Assembly: GCF_022568775.1 (NCBI RefSeq)
Contig: NZ_JAKZHW010000001.1
Location: 1,178,001 to 1,242,000, forward strand
Direction of reading: 5' to 3'
Source: Sphingomonas telluris
GTDB taxonomy: Bacteria > Pseudomonadota > Alphaproteobacteria > Sphingomonadales > Sphingomonadaceae
DNA: 64,000 bases
Of the stretch, positions 45,810 through 54,934 are shown piece after piece (the first letter of the stretch is position 1; the number at the start of each line of letters is the position of its first letter). The notes below the pieces were generated by a model. It was not told the DNA's origin, ran no database searches, and worked only from the letters and a program-made list of their open reading frames with translations. The position numbers and the translations under genes are program-made.

Positions 45810-46145
45810 GTGGCGACGGACGAGACCGGGCAGGACCCAAAGCTTCCACCAGACGCACGTCTCGATTCGCTCGAAAAGCGGCTCGACCGGCTGCAGGAGG
45901 AGGAAGCGAAGCGGACGCACGTCGTACGGCCTGACCCTAATTATAGGATCGGCCAGCAGGTGCTAGGGCACCTCGTCGGCGCGCCCGCGGGAGGGTTCTT
46001 GATCGGGCTTGGGCTGGACGCTGTGTTCGGCACCCGGCCCGTGTTCATGTTGCTGCTGCTGTTCTTCGGGTTCGGCGTCGGCATCAGGAACGTCATGCGA
46101 ATTTCGAAGACGCCGCCGGGCGGAAATCCCGGAGCTGGATCGTAA
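45810..46145 (+). CDS. atpI: ATP synthase protein I
   Basis: The 111-residue protein has a charged N-terminal helix (RLDSLEKRLDRLQEEEAKR) and two membrane helices with AGGFLIGLGLDAVFGTRPVFMLLLLFFGFGVGIRN, matching alphaproteobacterial AtpI. It aids assembly of the c-ring. GTG start after GGGGAAA. It is first in the atpI-B-E-F'-F operon. Confidence 0.93.
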   Translation: MATDETGQDPKLPPDARLDSLEKRLDRLQEEEAKRTHVVRPDPNYRIGQQVLGHLVGAPAGGFLIGLGLDAVFGTRPVFMLLLLFFGFGVGIRNVMRISKTPPGGNPGAGS

Positions 46146-46160
46146 GAAGGTAAGAGCGAC

Positions 46161-46937
46161 GTGGCCGAAGCAGGCAAGATCGACCCGATGCACCAGTTCA
46201 CGGTGGAACCCCTCGTTCCACTGCACATCGGCGGTTACGACATCAGCTTCACGAACAGTTCGCTGTGGCTCTTCATTGCGCTCGCGCTGATCATGATTTT
46301 CTTCGCGCTGGGTTCGAAGCGTGAGCTGGTGCCCGGCCGCTGGCAGATGGCCGCGGAGGGCGTGACCGGCTTCGTCGACAATATGGTGAAGGTGAACATC
46401 GGGCCCGAGGGCAAGAAGTTCATGCCTTACATCTTCTCGCTGTTCGTGTTCATCCTGACGGCGAACTTCCTGGGACTGTTCCCGCTGGCGATCATTCCCG
46501 GGCTGCACCAGTTCACGACGACCAGCCACTTCAGCATCACCGGCGTTCTCGCGGTGGTCAGCTTCGCGATCGTGCTGATCGTCGGCTTCTGGCGCCACAA
46601 GCTGCACTTCTTCTCGCTGTTCGTGCCGCACGGCACGCCGGCCGTCATGGTACCGCTCATCTTCCTGGTTGAGCTGCTGTCCTTCATGGTCCGCCCCTTC
46701 AGCCTCGGCCTCCGACTGTTCGTCGCGATGATCGCTGGTCACATCCTCATGGAAGTGTTCGGCAGCTTCATCGTCAGCGGCCTCAGCGGCGGCCCGCTCG
46801 GCTGGGGCGTGAGCGCTCTCAGCTTCGTGTTCATCATCTTCGTGACGCTGCTCGAGCTGCTCGTCTGCGCCATCCAGGCTTACGTTTTCGCGCTGTTGAC
46901 GACCCTGTATCTCAACGACGCAATCAACCTTCACTAA
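46161..46937 (+). CDS. atpB: ATP synthase subunit a
   Basis: The 258-residue protein has five to six helices and the essential Arg in RPFSLGLRLFVAMIAGH. The later TLLELLVCAIQAYVFALLTTLYLNDA is a family hallmark. It forms the proton half-channels beside the c-ring. GTG start 15 bases after atpI. Confidence 0.97.
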   Translation: MAEAGKIDPMHQFTVEPLVPLHIGGYDISFTNSSLWLFIALALIMIFFALGSKRELVPGRWQMAAEGVTGFVDNMVKVNIGPEGKKFMPYIFSLFVFILTANFLGLFPLAIIPGLHQFTTTSHFSITGVLAVVSFAIVLIVGFWRHKLHFFSLFVPHGTPAVMVPLIFLVELLSFMVRPFSLGLRLFVAMIAGHILMEVFGSFIVSGLSGGPLGWGVSALSFVFIIFVTLLELLVCAIQAYVFALLTTLYLNDAINLH

Positions 46938-46960
46938 AGTTCAGGGCAAAGGAGTTTCAC

Positions 46961-47188
46961 ATGGATTTCGCTTCCGCACAGGTCATCGGTGCTGGTCTGG
47001 CCGCGATCGGAGTCGGCGCCGCCGCCATCGGCGTGGGCAACGTCTTCGGCTCGTTCCTCGAGAGCGCGCTTCGCAACCCGGCAGCTGCCGACGGCCAGCA
47101 GGGCCGCCTGTTCATCGGCTTCGCCGCCGCTGAGCTTCTGGGCCTGATCGCGTTCGCGGTCGCCATGATCATCCTCTACGCGCGTTAA
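46961..47188 (+). CDS. atpE: ATP synthase subunit c
   Basis: The 75-residue hairpin protein has two helices, the loop ALRNPAA, and the ion-binding Glu in FAAAELLGLIAF. The site lacks the extra polar residues of Na+ types, so it is a proton-type ring. GGAGTTTCAC precedes the ATG. Confidence 0.98.
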   Translation: MDFASAQVIGAGLAAIGVGAAAIGVGNVFGSFLESALRNPAAADGQQGRLFIGFAAAELLGLIAFAVAMIILYAR

Positions 47189-47201
47189 GTTCAACTCGCG
47201 G

Positions 47202-47219
47202 CCGGGCCTTCGGGCCCGG
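47202..47219 (+). other. UUCG hairpin between atpE and atpF'
   Basis: A 7-bp GC stem (47202-47208 with 47213-47219) closes a UUCG tetraloop, an exceptionally stable RNA fold. No T-run follows. It likely stabilises the atpE end of the transcript, as atpE needs many more copies than its neighbours. Confidence 0.7.
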
Positions 47220-47236
47220 TTAGACCGGGACGGCAA

Positions 47237-47728
47237 ATGCCTCAGATCGTTCAGCTTCCTCTGATCTTCGCCTCGCAGCTGTTCTGGCTCGTGGTGGTGT
47301 TCGGAATCATCTACTTCGTCATTGCGAAGGGCATGGTCCCGAAGATTCAAAGCGTGGTCGAAGACCGCGACCGGAAGATCGCCGACGACCTCGCAGCCGC
47401 TCAGAAGGCTCGCGAGCAGGCGGAGACGTCGGAAGGCGTTTACCGCGAGCGGATCGAGGCTGGCCGCAGCGAGGCCCTGAAGGTCGCTCAGGAGGCCAAG
47501 ACGAAGGCCGCGCTCGACACCGAGAAGAAGCTCAAGGCCGTCGACGAGAAGGTCGGCACGCGTATCGCGGAGGCGCAGGCGCGCATCCGCGCAGCGGCCG
47601 ACCAGGCGCGGCTTGAGCTCGAACCGGTGGCGGCCGAAGCGGCGAGCGAACTCGTCACCAAGCTGACGGGCCAGAAGGTTTCCGCTAAAGATGCCGAACC
47701 GGCTGTGAAGGCTGTGCTCCATGGCTAA
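47237..47728 (+). CDS. atpF': ATP synthase subunit b'
   Basis: The 163-residue protein has one N-terminal helix (LIFASQLFWLVVVFGIIYFVIAKGM) and a long charged coiled coil. This is the b' half of the peripheral stalk of bacteria with two different b subunits. It overlaps atpF by eight bases. Confidence 0.93.
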   Translation: MPQIVQLPLIFASQLFWLVVVFGIIYFVIAKGMVPKIQSVVEDRDRKIADDLAAAQKAREQAETSEGVYRERIEAGRSEALKVAQEAKTKAALDTEKKLKAVDEKVGTRIAEAQARIRAAADQARLELEPVAAEAASELVTKLTGQKVSAKDAEPAVKAVLHG

Positions 47729-48278
47729 TGCCCACCCCACCACCGTCGCGACCGTCGAGCAGGGCAGCGGCCCCGCTCCCGAGCATGAAGCGGAAGGCGG
47801 CCTCATTAGCGCGCCCTTCTTCATCTCGCTGGCGATGGTCGTCATCATCGTCGCTCTCGTCTGGAAGAAGGTGCCTGCCGCGATCGGCAAGGCGCTCGAC
47901 GACAAGATCGACGTCATCCGCAAGCAGCTCGCCGAGGCGGAATCGCTCCGCAAGGACGCCGAGGCGCTGAAGGCCGAGTACGAAGCCAAGGCGAAGGCCG
48001 CCGACACGGAAGCTGCCGCCATCGTCGACCAGGCCCGTCACGAGGCGGACTCGATCGTCGCCCAGGCGAAACAGAATGCCGAAGCCCTGGTCGAGCGCCG
48101 CCAGCGAATGGCCGAGGACAAGATCGCCGCCGAAGAGCGCGCGGCCGTGGACCAGCTTCGCGCTGCAGCCGCGAACGCCGCTCGCGAGGCAGCGGTCCGC
48201 ATCATCCGCGAGCGTGTCGATGCAACGGCCGATGAAGCGCTCGTCGGCGACGCGATCCGGAGCATCGGCAGCCGCTAA
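47721..48278 (+). CDS. atpF: ATP synthase subunit b
   Basis: The 185-residue protein has a 30-residue N-terminal extension, a membrane helix (APFFISLAMVVIIVALVWKKV) and a long coiled coil ending in IIRERVDATADEALVGDAIRSIG. It pairs with b' in the stator. The F1 genes are not in the window. Confidence 0.95.
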   Translation: MANAHPTTVATVEQGSGPAPEHEAEGGLISAPFFISLAMVVIIVALVWKKVPAAIGKALDDKIDVIRKQLAEAESLRKDAEALKAEYEAKAKAADTEAAAIVDQARHEADSIVAQAKQNAEALVERRQRMAEDKIAAEERAAVDQLRAAAANAAREAAVRIIRERVDATADEALVGDAIRSIGSR

Positions 48279-48329
48279 GGCTCCCTGCCCTTGCCGCACC
48301 GCTCGCGGCATGGCACTCGGCTTCGCATC

Positions 48330-48405
48330 GGGCGGTTAGCTCAGCTGGTAGAGCATCTCGTTTACACCGAGAGGGTCGGCGGTTCGAGCCCGTCACCGCC
48401 CACCA
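48330..48405 (+). tRNA. tRNA-Val(TAC)
   Basis: The 76-base gene has acceptor stem GGGCGGT/ACCGCCC, D-arm TAGCTCAGCTGGTAGAGC, anticodon stem TCTCG/CGAGA with loop TTTACAC (anticodon TAC), T-arm GGTTCGAGCC and an encoded CCA. It reads Val GTA/GTG codons. Confidence 0.97.
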
Positions 48406-48546
48406 GTCTTGAGATCCCAAGCAGAAGCGACCGATTGCAAAGCAATCGAGAGCTACTGCGCAGAGAGATCGAAGGCCGGACGGTCTGCGCGCACCTGCGC
48501 GAAAGGACCGAGGGCGCGATTCACTCCGCGCCGGCCCCCTCGTCAG

Positions 48547-49466
48547 TCAGACCACGATCGCCTGCCCGACCTCGGCGAAGTAACGCCGCATGGCGACGCT
48601 GGCGTCGCGAGACAGCTCCACGAAGACGCGCCTGCCGTCATGCGGGTCGGCACGGCGAGTGAATATCTCCTTGTCGGTCATCGTCGTCAGCCAGCGCAGA
48701 GCGGTGGTGGCAGGCACCGCCGCGGCGATGCACAGGCTCGAAACCGGCACGCGCAGCTGGGCAATTTCGGCCTGCAGCAGGTCGAGCAGCATGTCCCAGG
48801 CGGGATCCGCGAACAGATCCTCTTCGAAGAAGCGGCTGCGGAGGCGCCTTGCCCGGATCACCTGCCTAACCATGTCTGCCGAGACTTGGGGCACGTCGCC
48901 AACCGGTGCAGCTGGCATCGGACGTGGTGTCGTGTCCGGTCCTGTCGAAAGACGCGCCAGGGTCGACGCGATTCGGCTGACCTCATCGCTCAGCTGGCGA
49001 AGGCGTTCGGCGCTTTGGTCCGAAGCGACGTCCGACAGCTTGTCCGCCTGGAACGCGCCTGACGTGGCGAGCGAAAGCGCGGCAATGCGGTCGGCCTCGC
49101 TCCCGTCGATGACCAGCTCGACGGCGCGGCTCGAGATCTTCGAGAACAAGGGATCGACGAGAGCGCGAGGCGCCGCGACGACAGCCGGATAACGGCCGTC
49201 CGCCGCGTCCGTGTCGACCCGCTCGAGCAGGCGATCCATCGGCGCACCACCGTCCCCCTCCAGCTCGACCCAAATGGCGGAAGCCGATGCCTGTAGCGCC
49301 AGACGCTCACCGCCTGCTCAATCTGAACGGTAGCGCCGATCCGCAGGCCGGACGCCTCTACCGTCCGCGCCGCCCGCCGGCTTGCTGCGTCGCTGTCGCT
49401 GACGATCAGAACCGGTGCGGCGCTGAAATAGGAATTGCCTTCGAACTCGGTCGTGTACGCGTCCAT
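48547..49466 (-). pseudogene. Winged-helix (MarR-like) regulator, frameshifted
   Basis: Two frames form one protein. The first (ATG at 49466) runs from MDAYTTEFEGNSYF through a receiver-like VLIVSDSDAASRRAARTVEASG to IEQAV. At 49308-49318 the homologous reading continues in the next frame as ERLALQASASAIWVELEGD, through to the C-terminal winged helix (VPATTALRWLTTMTDKEIFTRRADPHDGRRVFVELS, in pieces). The second frame has a stop at 49318-49320, just upstream of the switch. The span is 920 bases; adding one base gives 307 codons exactly. The natural product would be a 306-residue sphingomonad-type regulator. It is a real one-base deletion or a sequence error. Confidence 0.75.
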
Positions 49467-49619
49467 CGAACACCTAGTTTCAAAACGGTACCGAGCAACA
49501 ACGTTGTTAGTCGGCATTCCGGACCAAAGTCAGCCCAAAACTGAGTCCGAAACGGATCAATCCGCAACGCGCGCGCAATAGCTGGTGCATAATCAGGGCG
49601 TTGCGGGGGAATTCGCGAA

Positions 49620-49910
49620 GTGAACGCGTCGAACAAGGCCGTGCCGTGGGAGGCGCGCGCAGAATGGCTATCGGAACTGGGCCGAGCGATCGATGAGGCG
49701 CAGTGGCTCGCCTGGCGCATCGGCGTCGTCGAAGGCCGCAACGCGCAGGCGCTAGAGCTCTACGTTCAGCTGGAGATGCTCCGCGCCGAGCTTGATGCCA
49801 TTCGCAACCAGGACTTCCGAAATCTTGCCCGGACGCCGAGCACGGCCTTTCCGCCGGGCTCAGACCCCCTGCGGAAGATCACCCCCACCCGAGAAGGGCT
49901 CGAGGAATGA
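49620..49910 (+). CDS. Small hypothetical protein
   Basis: The 96-residue protein is helical, with a likely coiled region (WLSELGRAIDEAQWLAWRIG; ALELYVQLEMLRAELDAI) and a Pro-rich tail. GTG start with GGGGGA upstream. I recognise no family. It is divergent from the frameshifted regulator and could belong to the same regulatory unit. It overlaps the convergent cysQ-like gene by 51 bases. Confidence 0.62.
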   Translation: MNASNKAVPWEARAEWLSELGRAIDEAQWLAWRIGVVEGRNAQALELYVQLEMLRAELDAIRNQDFRNLARTPSTAFPPGSDPLRKITPTREGLEE

Positions 49911-50687
49911 ACCGATCGCGGGTGCCTGCCAGCCAGCCGTTGCGACGAAGCCGCGGTTGAGGAAGGCGCGCTTGCCGTAAGCGAGCGGGCCGCCGTCCGG
50001 GCCGTCGACGCGTCCGCCGGCGGCCAGAAGCACCGCGTGGCCTGCCGCAGTGTCCCATTCGCTCGTCGGAGAGAGGCGTGGATAGATGTCCGCACGCCCT
50101 TCGGCGACGATGCAGAACTTCAATGACGAGCCGATCGCCACGTAGCCGCAATCCTTCGCCGCTTCGCAAAGATAATCCGCGGTCGGCTGGTTGAAGTGCG
50201 ACTTGGACGCGACTGCGACGAGCTGCTCGCCGGGTTCGCGCGTCTGGATGGGCTGGCGGCCACTGACATCTTCGAGCCAGGCGCCCTCGCCTACAAGCCC
50301 GCCGTGGAGACGCTCCGTCGCCGGCGCATAGACCGCGCCCAAGAGCGGCGCCCCCTCGACGATCAGGCCGATGTTCACGGTGTAATCGTCGCCGCCGCGA
50401 ACGAACTCCTTCGTCCCGTCGAGCGGATCGACGAGGAAGTAGGTGTCGCCGTGCGCGGGTATGCGGCCGGCCGCGACCTCTTCTTCCGCAATCACCGGGA
50501 TGCCGGGGGCGTAACGCGCCAGCGCCGCAAGGATCACCCGCTCCGCTGCGCGATCGGCCTCCGTGACGGGCGAGCTGTCCTGCTTATGCTCGACTTCGAA
50601 GCCGCGGCGGACGACCTCGAGGATCGCCTCGCCCGCCTCGCGTGCCGTTTCCGCAATCTGGTCGAGAAGCCTGGCGTAATCGGTCAA
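49860..50687 (-). CDS. cysQ: 3'(2'),5'-bisphosphate nucleotidase CysQ
   Basis: The 275-residue inositol-monophosphatase-fold protein has the metal sites EEEV (about residue 70), DPLDGTKEF and the C-terminal WDTAAGHA. SSPVTEADRAAE is typical of CysQ. It removes PAP from sulfate assimilation. The start is TTG, overlapping the SDR gene's stop (TTGA), so translation is coupled. Confidence 0.9.
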   Translation of the reverse strand: MTDYARLLDQIAETAREAGEAILEVVRRGFEVEHKQDSSPVTEADRAAERVILAALARYAPGIPVIAEEEVAAGRIPAHGDTYFLVDPLDGTKEFVRGGDDYTVNIGLIVEGAPLLGAVYAPATERLHGGLVGEGAWLEDVSGRQPIQTREPGEQLVAVASKSHFNQPTADYLCEAAKDCGYVAIGSSLKFCIVAEGRADIYPRLSPTSEWDTAAGHAVLLAAGGRVDGPDGGPLAYGKRAFLNRGFVATAGWQAPAIGSFLEPFSGGGDLPQGV

Positions 50688-51463
50688 CGGGGCGCCATGC
50701 GGATGCCGCCGTCGAGCCGGATGGATTCCGCGTTCAGATATGGGGTCTCGACGATAAAGGCCGCCAGGTCCGCATATTCCTCGGCCTTGCCGAGGCGCTT
50801 CGGGAACGGCACCTGCGCGCCGAGTGCCTCCTGCACGTTCGGCGGCATCATCGCGACCATCGGCGTCTTGAACACGCCGGGAAGGATGGTGTTCACGCGG
50901 ATACCGTCGTTCATCAGGTCGCGCGCAATCGGCAGCGCCATGGCCAGCACGCCGCCCTTCGACGCCGAATAGGCCGCCTGCCCAATCTGCCCGTCCTCAG
51001 CCGCGACCGATGCGGTGTTGATGATGCAGCCACGCTCGCCGTCTTCCAGCGGATCGACGCCGACCATCCCGAACGCCGAGTTGGCGATGCAGCGGAAGCT
51101 GCCGATCAGGTTGATCTGGATGGCCAGCTCGAACTGGACCATCGGGTAGAACTTCGGCTCCTTGGTTTCCTTGTCGCGGCCGACCGTCTTGGCGGCATTG
51201 GCGACGCCGGCGCAGTTGACGAGCACCCGCTCTTGCCCATGCGCCTCACGTGCCTTTGCGAAGGCGGCGGCGACCTTCTCGTCGCTGGTCACGTCAACCT
51301 CGCAGAAGACGCCGCCGATCTCGGCCGCGACCTTCTCGCCCTTTTCGACGTCGCGGTCGAACACGGCGACCTTCGCGCCGCGCTTGGCAAGCTCGCGAGC
51401 GGTGGCCTCACCGAGGCCGGAAGCGCCGCCGGTCACGACCGCGGCAATGCCCTGAATCTTCAT
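50684..51463 (-). CDS. HSD10-like 3-hydroxyacyl-CoA dehydrogenase (SDR)
   Basis: The 259-residue SDR has TGGASGLGEATA, NCAGVANAAKTVG, catalytic Ser in INTASVAAEDGQ, and YSASKGG. The long loop with NLIGSFRCIANSAFG and the PMVAMMPP segment are close to the HSD17B10 (type II 3-hydroxyacyl-CoA dehydrogenase) group, used for branched-chain acyl-CoAs. It overlaps mccA by four bases (ATGA), linking it to leucine/isoleucine breakdown. Confidence 0.88.
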   Translation of the reverse strand: MKIQGIAAVVTGGASGLGEATARELAKRGAKVAVFDRDVEKGEKVAAEIGGVFCEVDVTSDEKVAAAFAKAREAHGQERVLVNCAGVANAAKTVGRDKETKEPKFYPMVQFELAIQINLIGSFRCIANSAFGMVGVDPLEDGERGCIINTASVAAEDGQIGQAAYSASKGGVLAMALPIARDLMNDGIRVNTILPGVFKTPMVAMMPPNVQEALGAQVPFPKRLGKAEEYADLAAFIVETPYLNAESIRLDGGIRMAPR

Positions 51464-53337
51464 TTCGTCTCCTTGGGTTCAAGCCGGGCAAGGACCGTGC
51501 CCTCACCCACCTGCGCGCCGGCGGTGGCGCTCAATTCCGCGACCGTGCCGTCGAACGGCGCGGTCAGTCCATGCTCCATCTTCATGGCTTCCAGCGTGAG
51601 CAAACGTTGCCCCTTGTTAACCATGTCGCCCTGCGAAACTTCGACCGCGGTAACCTTGCCGGGCATTGGCGCGGCAATCACGCCGTCGGCAACGCCATGC
51701 CCGCCGACGCTGCCGCGGGCGGCAAGCTCGAACTCGTAGGCACTGCCTTCGTAGAAGACGACAACCCGCTCGTCATCGCGAAAGCCCGACACCGCCGCGA
51801 ACTCGCCTTCGTCCGTTGACGCGACACGGAACTCGCCGTGACGGCCGAGCGCCACGCCGGTTTGCGCAGGGGCGTTCAACCGGAAGCCGGCCAAGCCGCC
51901 GAGCGGCTCCTCTTCCTCGTCAATCGCGAGCGCGACGGCTACCGCGCCACGCCAGATCGCATCGTCGGGTTCGGCGTCGGGCACCAGTTCGTCGAGGTGC
52001 CGCTCGATGAAGCCCGTATCGATCTCGCCCGCACCGAATTCCGGCTGCAGAAGCGCGTTGAACAGGAAGCCCGCGTTCGTGCGGACCGGCCAGACTTCGA
52101 CTTCATCCAGGATGGCCGCAAGTTCGCCGATCGCTTCGGCACGATCGTCCCCGCGTGCAACCAGCTTGGCGATCATCGGGTCGTAGAACGGCGAGATGGC
52201 ATCACCTTCCTCGACGCCGGTCTCGATGCGACCCTCGTCGCCGAGATCGAAATGGTTGAGCCTGCCGACGCTCGGCAGGAAGCCCTTGGCGGGATCCTCG
52301 GCGTAGAGTCGCGCTTCGATCGCCCAGCCGTTGATCGACAGCTCGTCCTGGGTCTTCGGAAGCTTCTCGCCCGATGCGACGCGCAGCTGCCACTCGACCA
52401 GGTCCTGCCCGGTAATCTCCTCGGTCACCGGATGCTCGACCTGCAGCCGCGTGTTCATTTCCATGAACCAGATGCGGTCGCCCCTGAGGCCCTCGCTCGC
52501 GTCGGCGATGAACTCGATCGTCCCCGCGCCCTCATAGTTCACGGCCTTGGCCGCCTGCACGGCGGCGCCGCAGACGGCCTCACGCGTCGCCTCGTCCATG
52601 CCCGGAGCAGGCGCTTCCTCGATCACCTTCTGGTGGCGGCGCTGGAGCGAGCAGTCGCGCTCGAACAAATGGACGACGTTGCCGTGGCTGTCGCCGAACA
52701 CCTGCACTTCGATGTGGCGCGGCGAGAGGATGTACTTCTCGATCAGCACGCGGTCGTCGCCGAAGCTGCTCGCCGCCTCGCGCTTGCAGCTTTCGAGCGC
52801 ATCGTCGAACTGCGCGCCTTCATCGACGCGACGCATGCCCTTTCCGCCGCCACCAGCGACCGCCTTGATCAGCACGGGATAGCCGACTGCGTCAGCTTCC
52901 TGCTTGAGATGCTGCGGGTCCTGGTTCTCTCCGAGATACCCCGGCGTCACCGGCACGCCGGCGTCGGCCATCAGCTTCTTGGCTGCGTCCTTCAGGCCCA
53001 TGGCACGGATGCTGTCCGGCTTGGGCCCGACCCAGACCAGGCCGGCGTCGATCACGGCCTGGGCGAAGTTGGCGTTCTCCGAAAGGAAGCCGTAGCCCGG
53101 GTGAATCGCCTCAGCGCCGGTGGCGGTCGCCGCCTCGATGATCTTCTCGCCGACCAGATAACTTTCGCGCGCCGGGCTCGGCCCGATGTGCACCGCCTCG
53201 TCGGCCATGCGCACGTGCAGCGCCTTCGCGTCGGCATCCGAATAGACCGCGACCGTCCGGATCCCCATCCGCCGCGCGGTGCGGATGATCCGGCAGGCGA
53301 TCTCGCCGCGATTGGCAATGAGCAGCGAGGTCAGCAT
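51460..53337 (-). CDS. mccA: Methylcrotonyl-CoA carboxylase, biotin subunit
   Basis: The 625-residue protein has a biotin carboxylase domain (residues 1-450; LIANRGEIACRIIRTARRMG at the start, GGGGKGMR for ATP), a linking domain, and a C-terminal biotinyl domain with EAMKMEH (biotin on Lys). It carboxylates biotin and works with the carboxyltransferase MccB. Assignment to methylcrotonyl-CoA rather than propionyl-CoA rests on the nearby mccB and isovaleryl-CoA dehydrogenase genes. Confidence 0.9.
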   Translation of the reverse strand: MLTSLLIANRGEIACRIIRTARRMGIRTVAVYSDADAKALHVRMADEAVHIGPSPARESYLVGEKIIEAATATGAEAIHPGYGFLSENANFAQAVIDAGLVWVGPKPDSIRAMGLKDAAKKLMADAGVPVTPGYLGENQDPQHLKQEADAVGYPVLIKAVAGGGGKGMRRVDEGAQFDDALESCKREAASSFGDDRVLIEKYILSPRHIEVQVFGDSHGNVVHLFERDCSLQRRHQKVIEEAPAPGMDEATREAVCGAAVQAAKAVNYEGAGTIEFIADASEGLRGDRIWFMEMNTRLQVEHPVTEEITGQDLVEWQLRVASGEKLPKTQDELSINGWAIEARLYAEDPAKGFLPSVGRLNHFDLGDEGRIETGVEEGDAISPFYDPMIAKLVARGDDRAEAIGELAAILDEVEVWPVRTNAGFLFNALLQPEFGAGEIDTGFIERHLDELVPDAEPDDAIWRGAVAVALAIDEEEEPLGGLAGFRLNAPAQTGVALGRHGEFRVASTDEGEFAAVSGFRDDERVVVFYEGSAYEFELAARGSVGGHGVADGVIAAPMPGKVTAVEVSQGDMVNKGQRLLTLEAMKMEHGLTAPFDGTVAELSATAGAQVGEGTVLARLEPKETK

Positions 53338-53489
53338 GCGCGGAAGTTCGCTAAGTTCACTCCCAAACGCGCGTATCCGGGCGTGCCCGCGTGTGCGCGT
53401 ACGCGAGCGACGCTTGCAGAATAATCATTCGTCATAATCATCGTCGCGTCGCTTAGCGCAGGCGAGCGGGTGTAGGACAGCATCACCGT

Positions 53490-54473
53490 CTACTCCGCAG
53501 CCACCCGCATCGGCTCTTCCGCAGCCAGCGGCTTGAGCCCCAGCTTCGCGAACAAAGCCGCGTCGCTGTCGTCACCCGCATTCGGCGTAGTCAGCAGCCG
53601 GTCACCGGTGAAGATGCTGTTCGCCCCGGCAAGGAAGTACAGCGCCTGCGTGCTCTCCGACATGCTTTCACGGCCGGCCGAGAGGCGAACCATCGACCGT
53701 GGCATGGTGATGCGCGCAACTGCGACGGTGCGGACGAACTCGATGTCGTCGATCGGCTTCTCGTCTCCCCACATGTCGCCGAGCACTGTGCCCTTCACCG
53801 GCACAAGCGCATTGACCGGCACACTCTCCGGATGGCGCGGGAGCGTCGCGAGGGCGTGGATGAAGCCGACGCGGTCCTCTCGGGTCTCGCCCATGCCGAC
53901 GATCCCGCCGCAGCACACCGCCATCCCGGCCTTGCGCACTTCCTCCAGCGTATCCAGCCGCTCCTGGAACGTCCGCGTGGAGATTATGTCGCCGTAATGC
54001 TCGGGCGAGGTGTCGATGTTGTGGTTGTAATAGTCGAGGCCGGCATCCTTCAACGCCCGCGCCTGATCGCCCGTCAGCATGCCGAGCGTCATGCAGGTCT
54101 CGAGACCCATCGCCTTCACTTCGCCGACCATCTGCAGCAGCGCGGGCATGTCGCGCTCCTTCGGCTCTCGCCACGCCGCGCCCATGCAGAAGCGCTGCGA
54201 CCCATGCGCCTTCGCTTCGCGAGCGGCAGAGATGACGGCCTCGGCGTCCATCAGCCTCTCGGCCTTGAGCCCCGTGTCGGCATGCGCCGACTGCGAGCAA
54301 TAGCCGCAATCCTCCGGGCAGCCGCCGGTCTTGATCGACAGCAGGGTGCACAGCTGCACCTCGCCAGGCGCGTGGTAATGCCGATGCACGTCCGCCGCGC
54401 GGAACACGAGTTCCGTGAACGGAAGGTCGAAAAGCTCCCCGATCTCGGTGCGGGTCCAGTCGGTTCGCATCAT
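53490..54473 (-). CDS. bioB: Biotin synthase
   Basis: The 327-residue radical SAM protein has the 4Fe-4S motif [13 protein letters not shown], then [15 protein letters not shown] and [10 protein letters not shown]. It inserts sulfur into dethiobiotin. The start is the ATG at 54473, which overlaps the stop of the preceding gene (ATGA); a TTG further upstream would extend into that gene. It lies between mccB and mccA, whose product needs biotin. Confidence 0.95.
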   Translation of the reverse strand: MMRTDWTRTEIGELFDLPFTELVFRAADVHRHYHAPGEVQLCTLLSIKTGGCPEDCGYCSQSAHADTGLKAERLMDAEAVISAAREAKAHGSQRFCMGAAWREPKERDMPALLQMVGEVKAMGLETCMTLGMLTGDQARALKDAGLDYYNHNIDTSPEHYGDIISTRTFQERLDTLEEVRKAGMAVCCGGIVGMGETREDRVGFIHALATLPRHPESVPVNALVPVKGTVLGDMWGDEKPIDDIEFVRTVAVARITMPRSMVRLSAGRESMSESTQALYFLAGANSIFTGDRLLTTPNAGDDSDAALFAKLGLKPLAAEEPMRVAAE

Positions 54474-54934
54474 TGGCCGAGGCACCCCGTGCTCATGGTG
54501 GAGAAGGTGATGTTCATGATTTTCCAAGCGCCGCCCTGGCGAACCATGTCGAAATGATCCGTTCCGCAGCTCACGATCTTGCCGCCGACCTCAATGGTGA
54601 AAGGCGCCCAGACCAATGCGACATCGCCATCCACCTCGATCATTGGATTGATGATACGCTCTTTAAACCCATGGCCGGGCCTCATCTTGGAAGCATATTC
54701 CGTCCAGCTCCGCGAGCGCCGCGCAGCCGTGCCATCGGGTAGCTTCCCAACCGCGGTGACACGGCCATCGGGATCGACCACCCGTAGCAGCGCTGCGGAG
54801 TCCTGCGCTTCCAGTGCGCGGAAGGCTTCGTTGATCGGCGCGAGCACGGAAGCTTCGCTGGAAGCGGGATCGGCGAGCGGCAGACGGTCGGCCGGTTGCA
54901 GCGCGAGTGCAAAAGCGAAGATCATCATCGCCAT
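54470..54934 (-). CDS. NTF2-like (SnoaL-type) secreted protein
   Basis: The 154-residue protein begins with a short hydrophobic leader ([19 protein letters not shown]) and has an NTF2/SnoaL-like fold: [46 protein letters not shown] and [20 protein letters not shown]. The family includes enzymes and binding proteins, so no reaction can be named. It starts on the mccB stop (TGATG) and its stop overlaps bioB, so mccB, this gene and bioB form one unit. Confidence 0.8.
   Translation of the reverse strand: MAMMIFAFALALQPADRLPLADPASSEASVLAPINEAFRALEAQDSAALLRVVDPDGRVTAVGKLPDGTAARRSRSWTEYASKMRPGHGFKERIINPMIEVDGDVALVWAPFTIEVGGKIVSCGTDHFDMVRQGGAWKIMNITFSTMSTGCLGQ

Noticed and set aside
51838..53424. 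528-codon plus-strand frame opposite mccA
   Set aside because: Antisense shadow of a well-conserved carboxylase.
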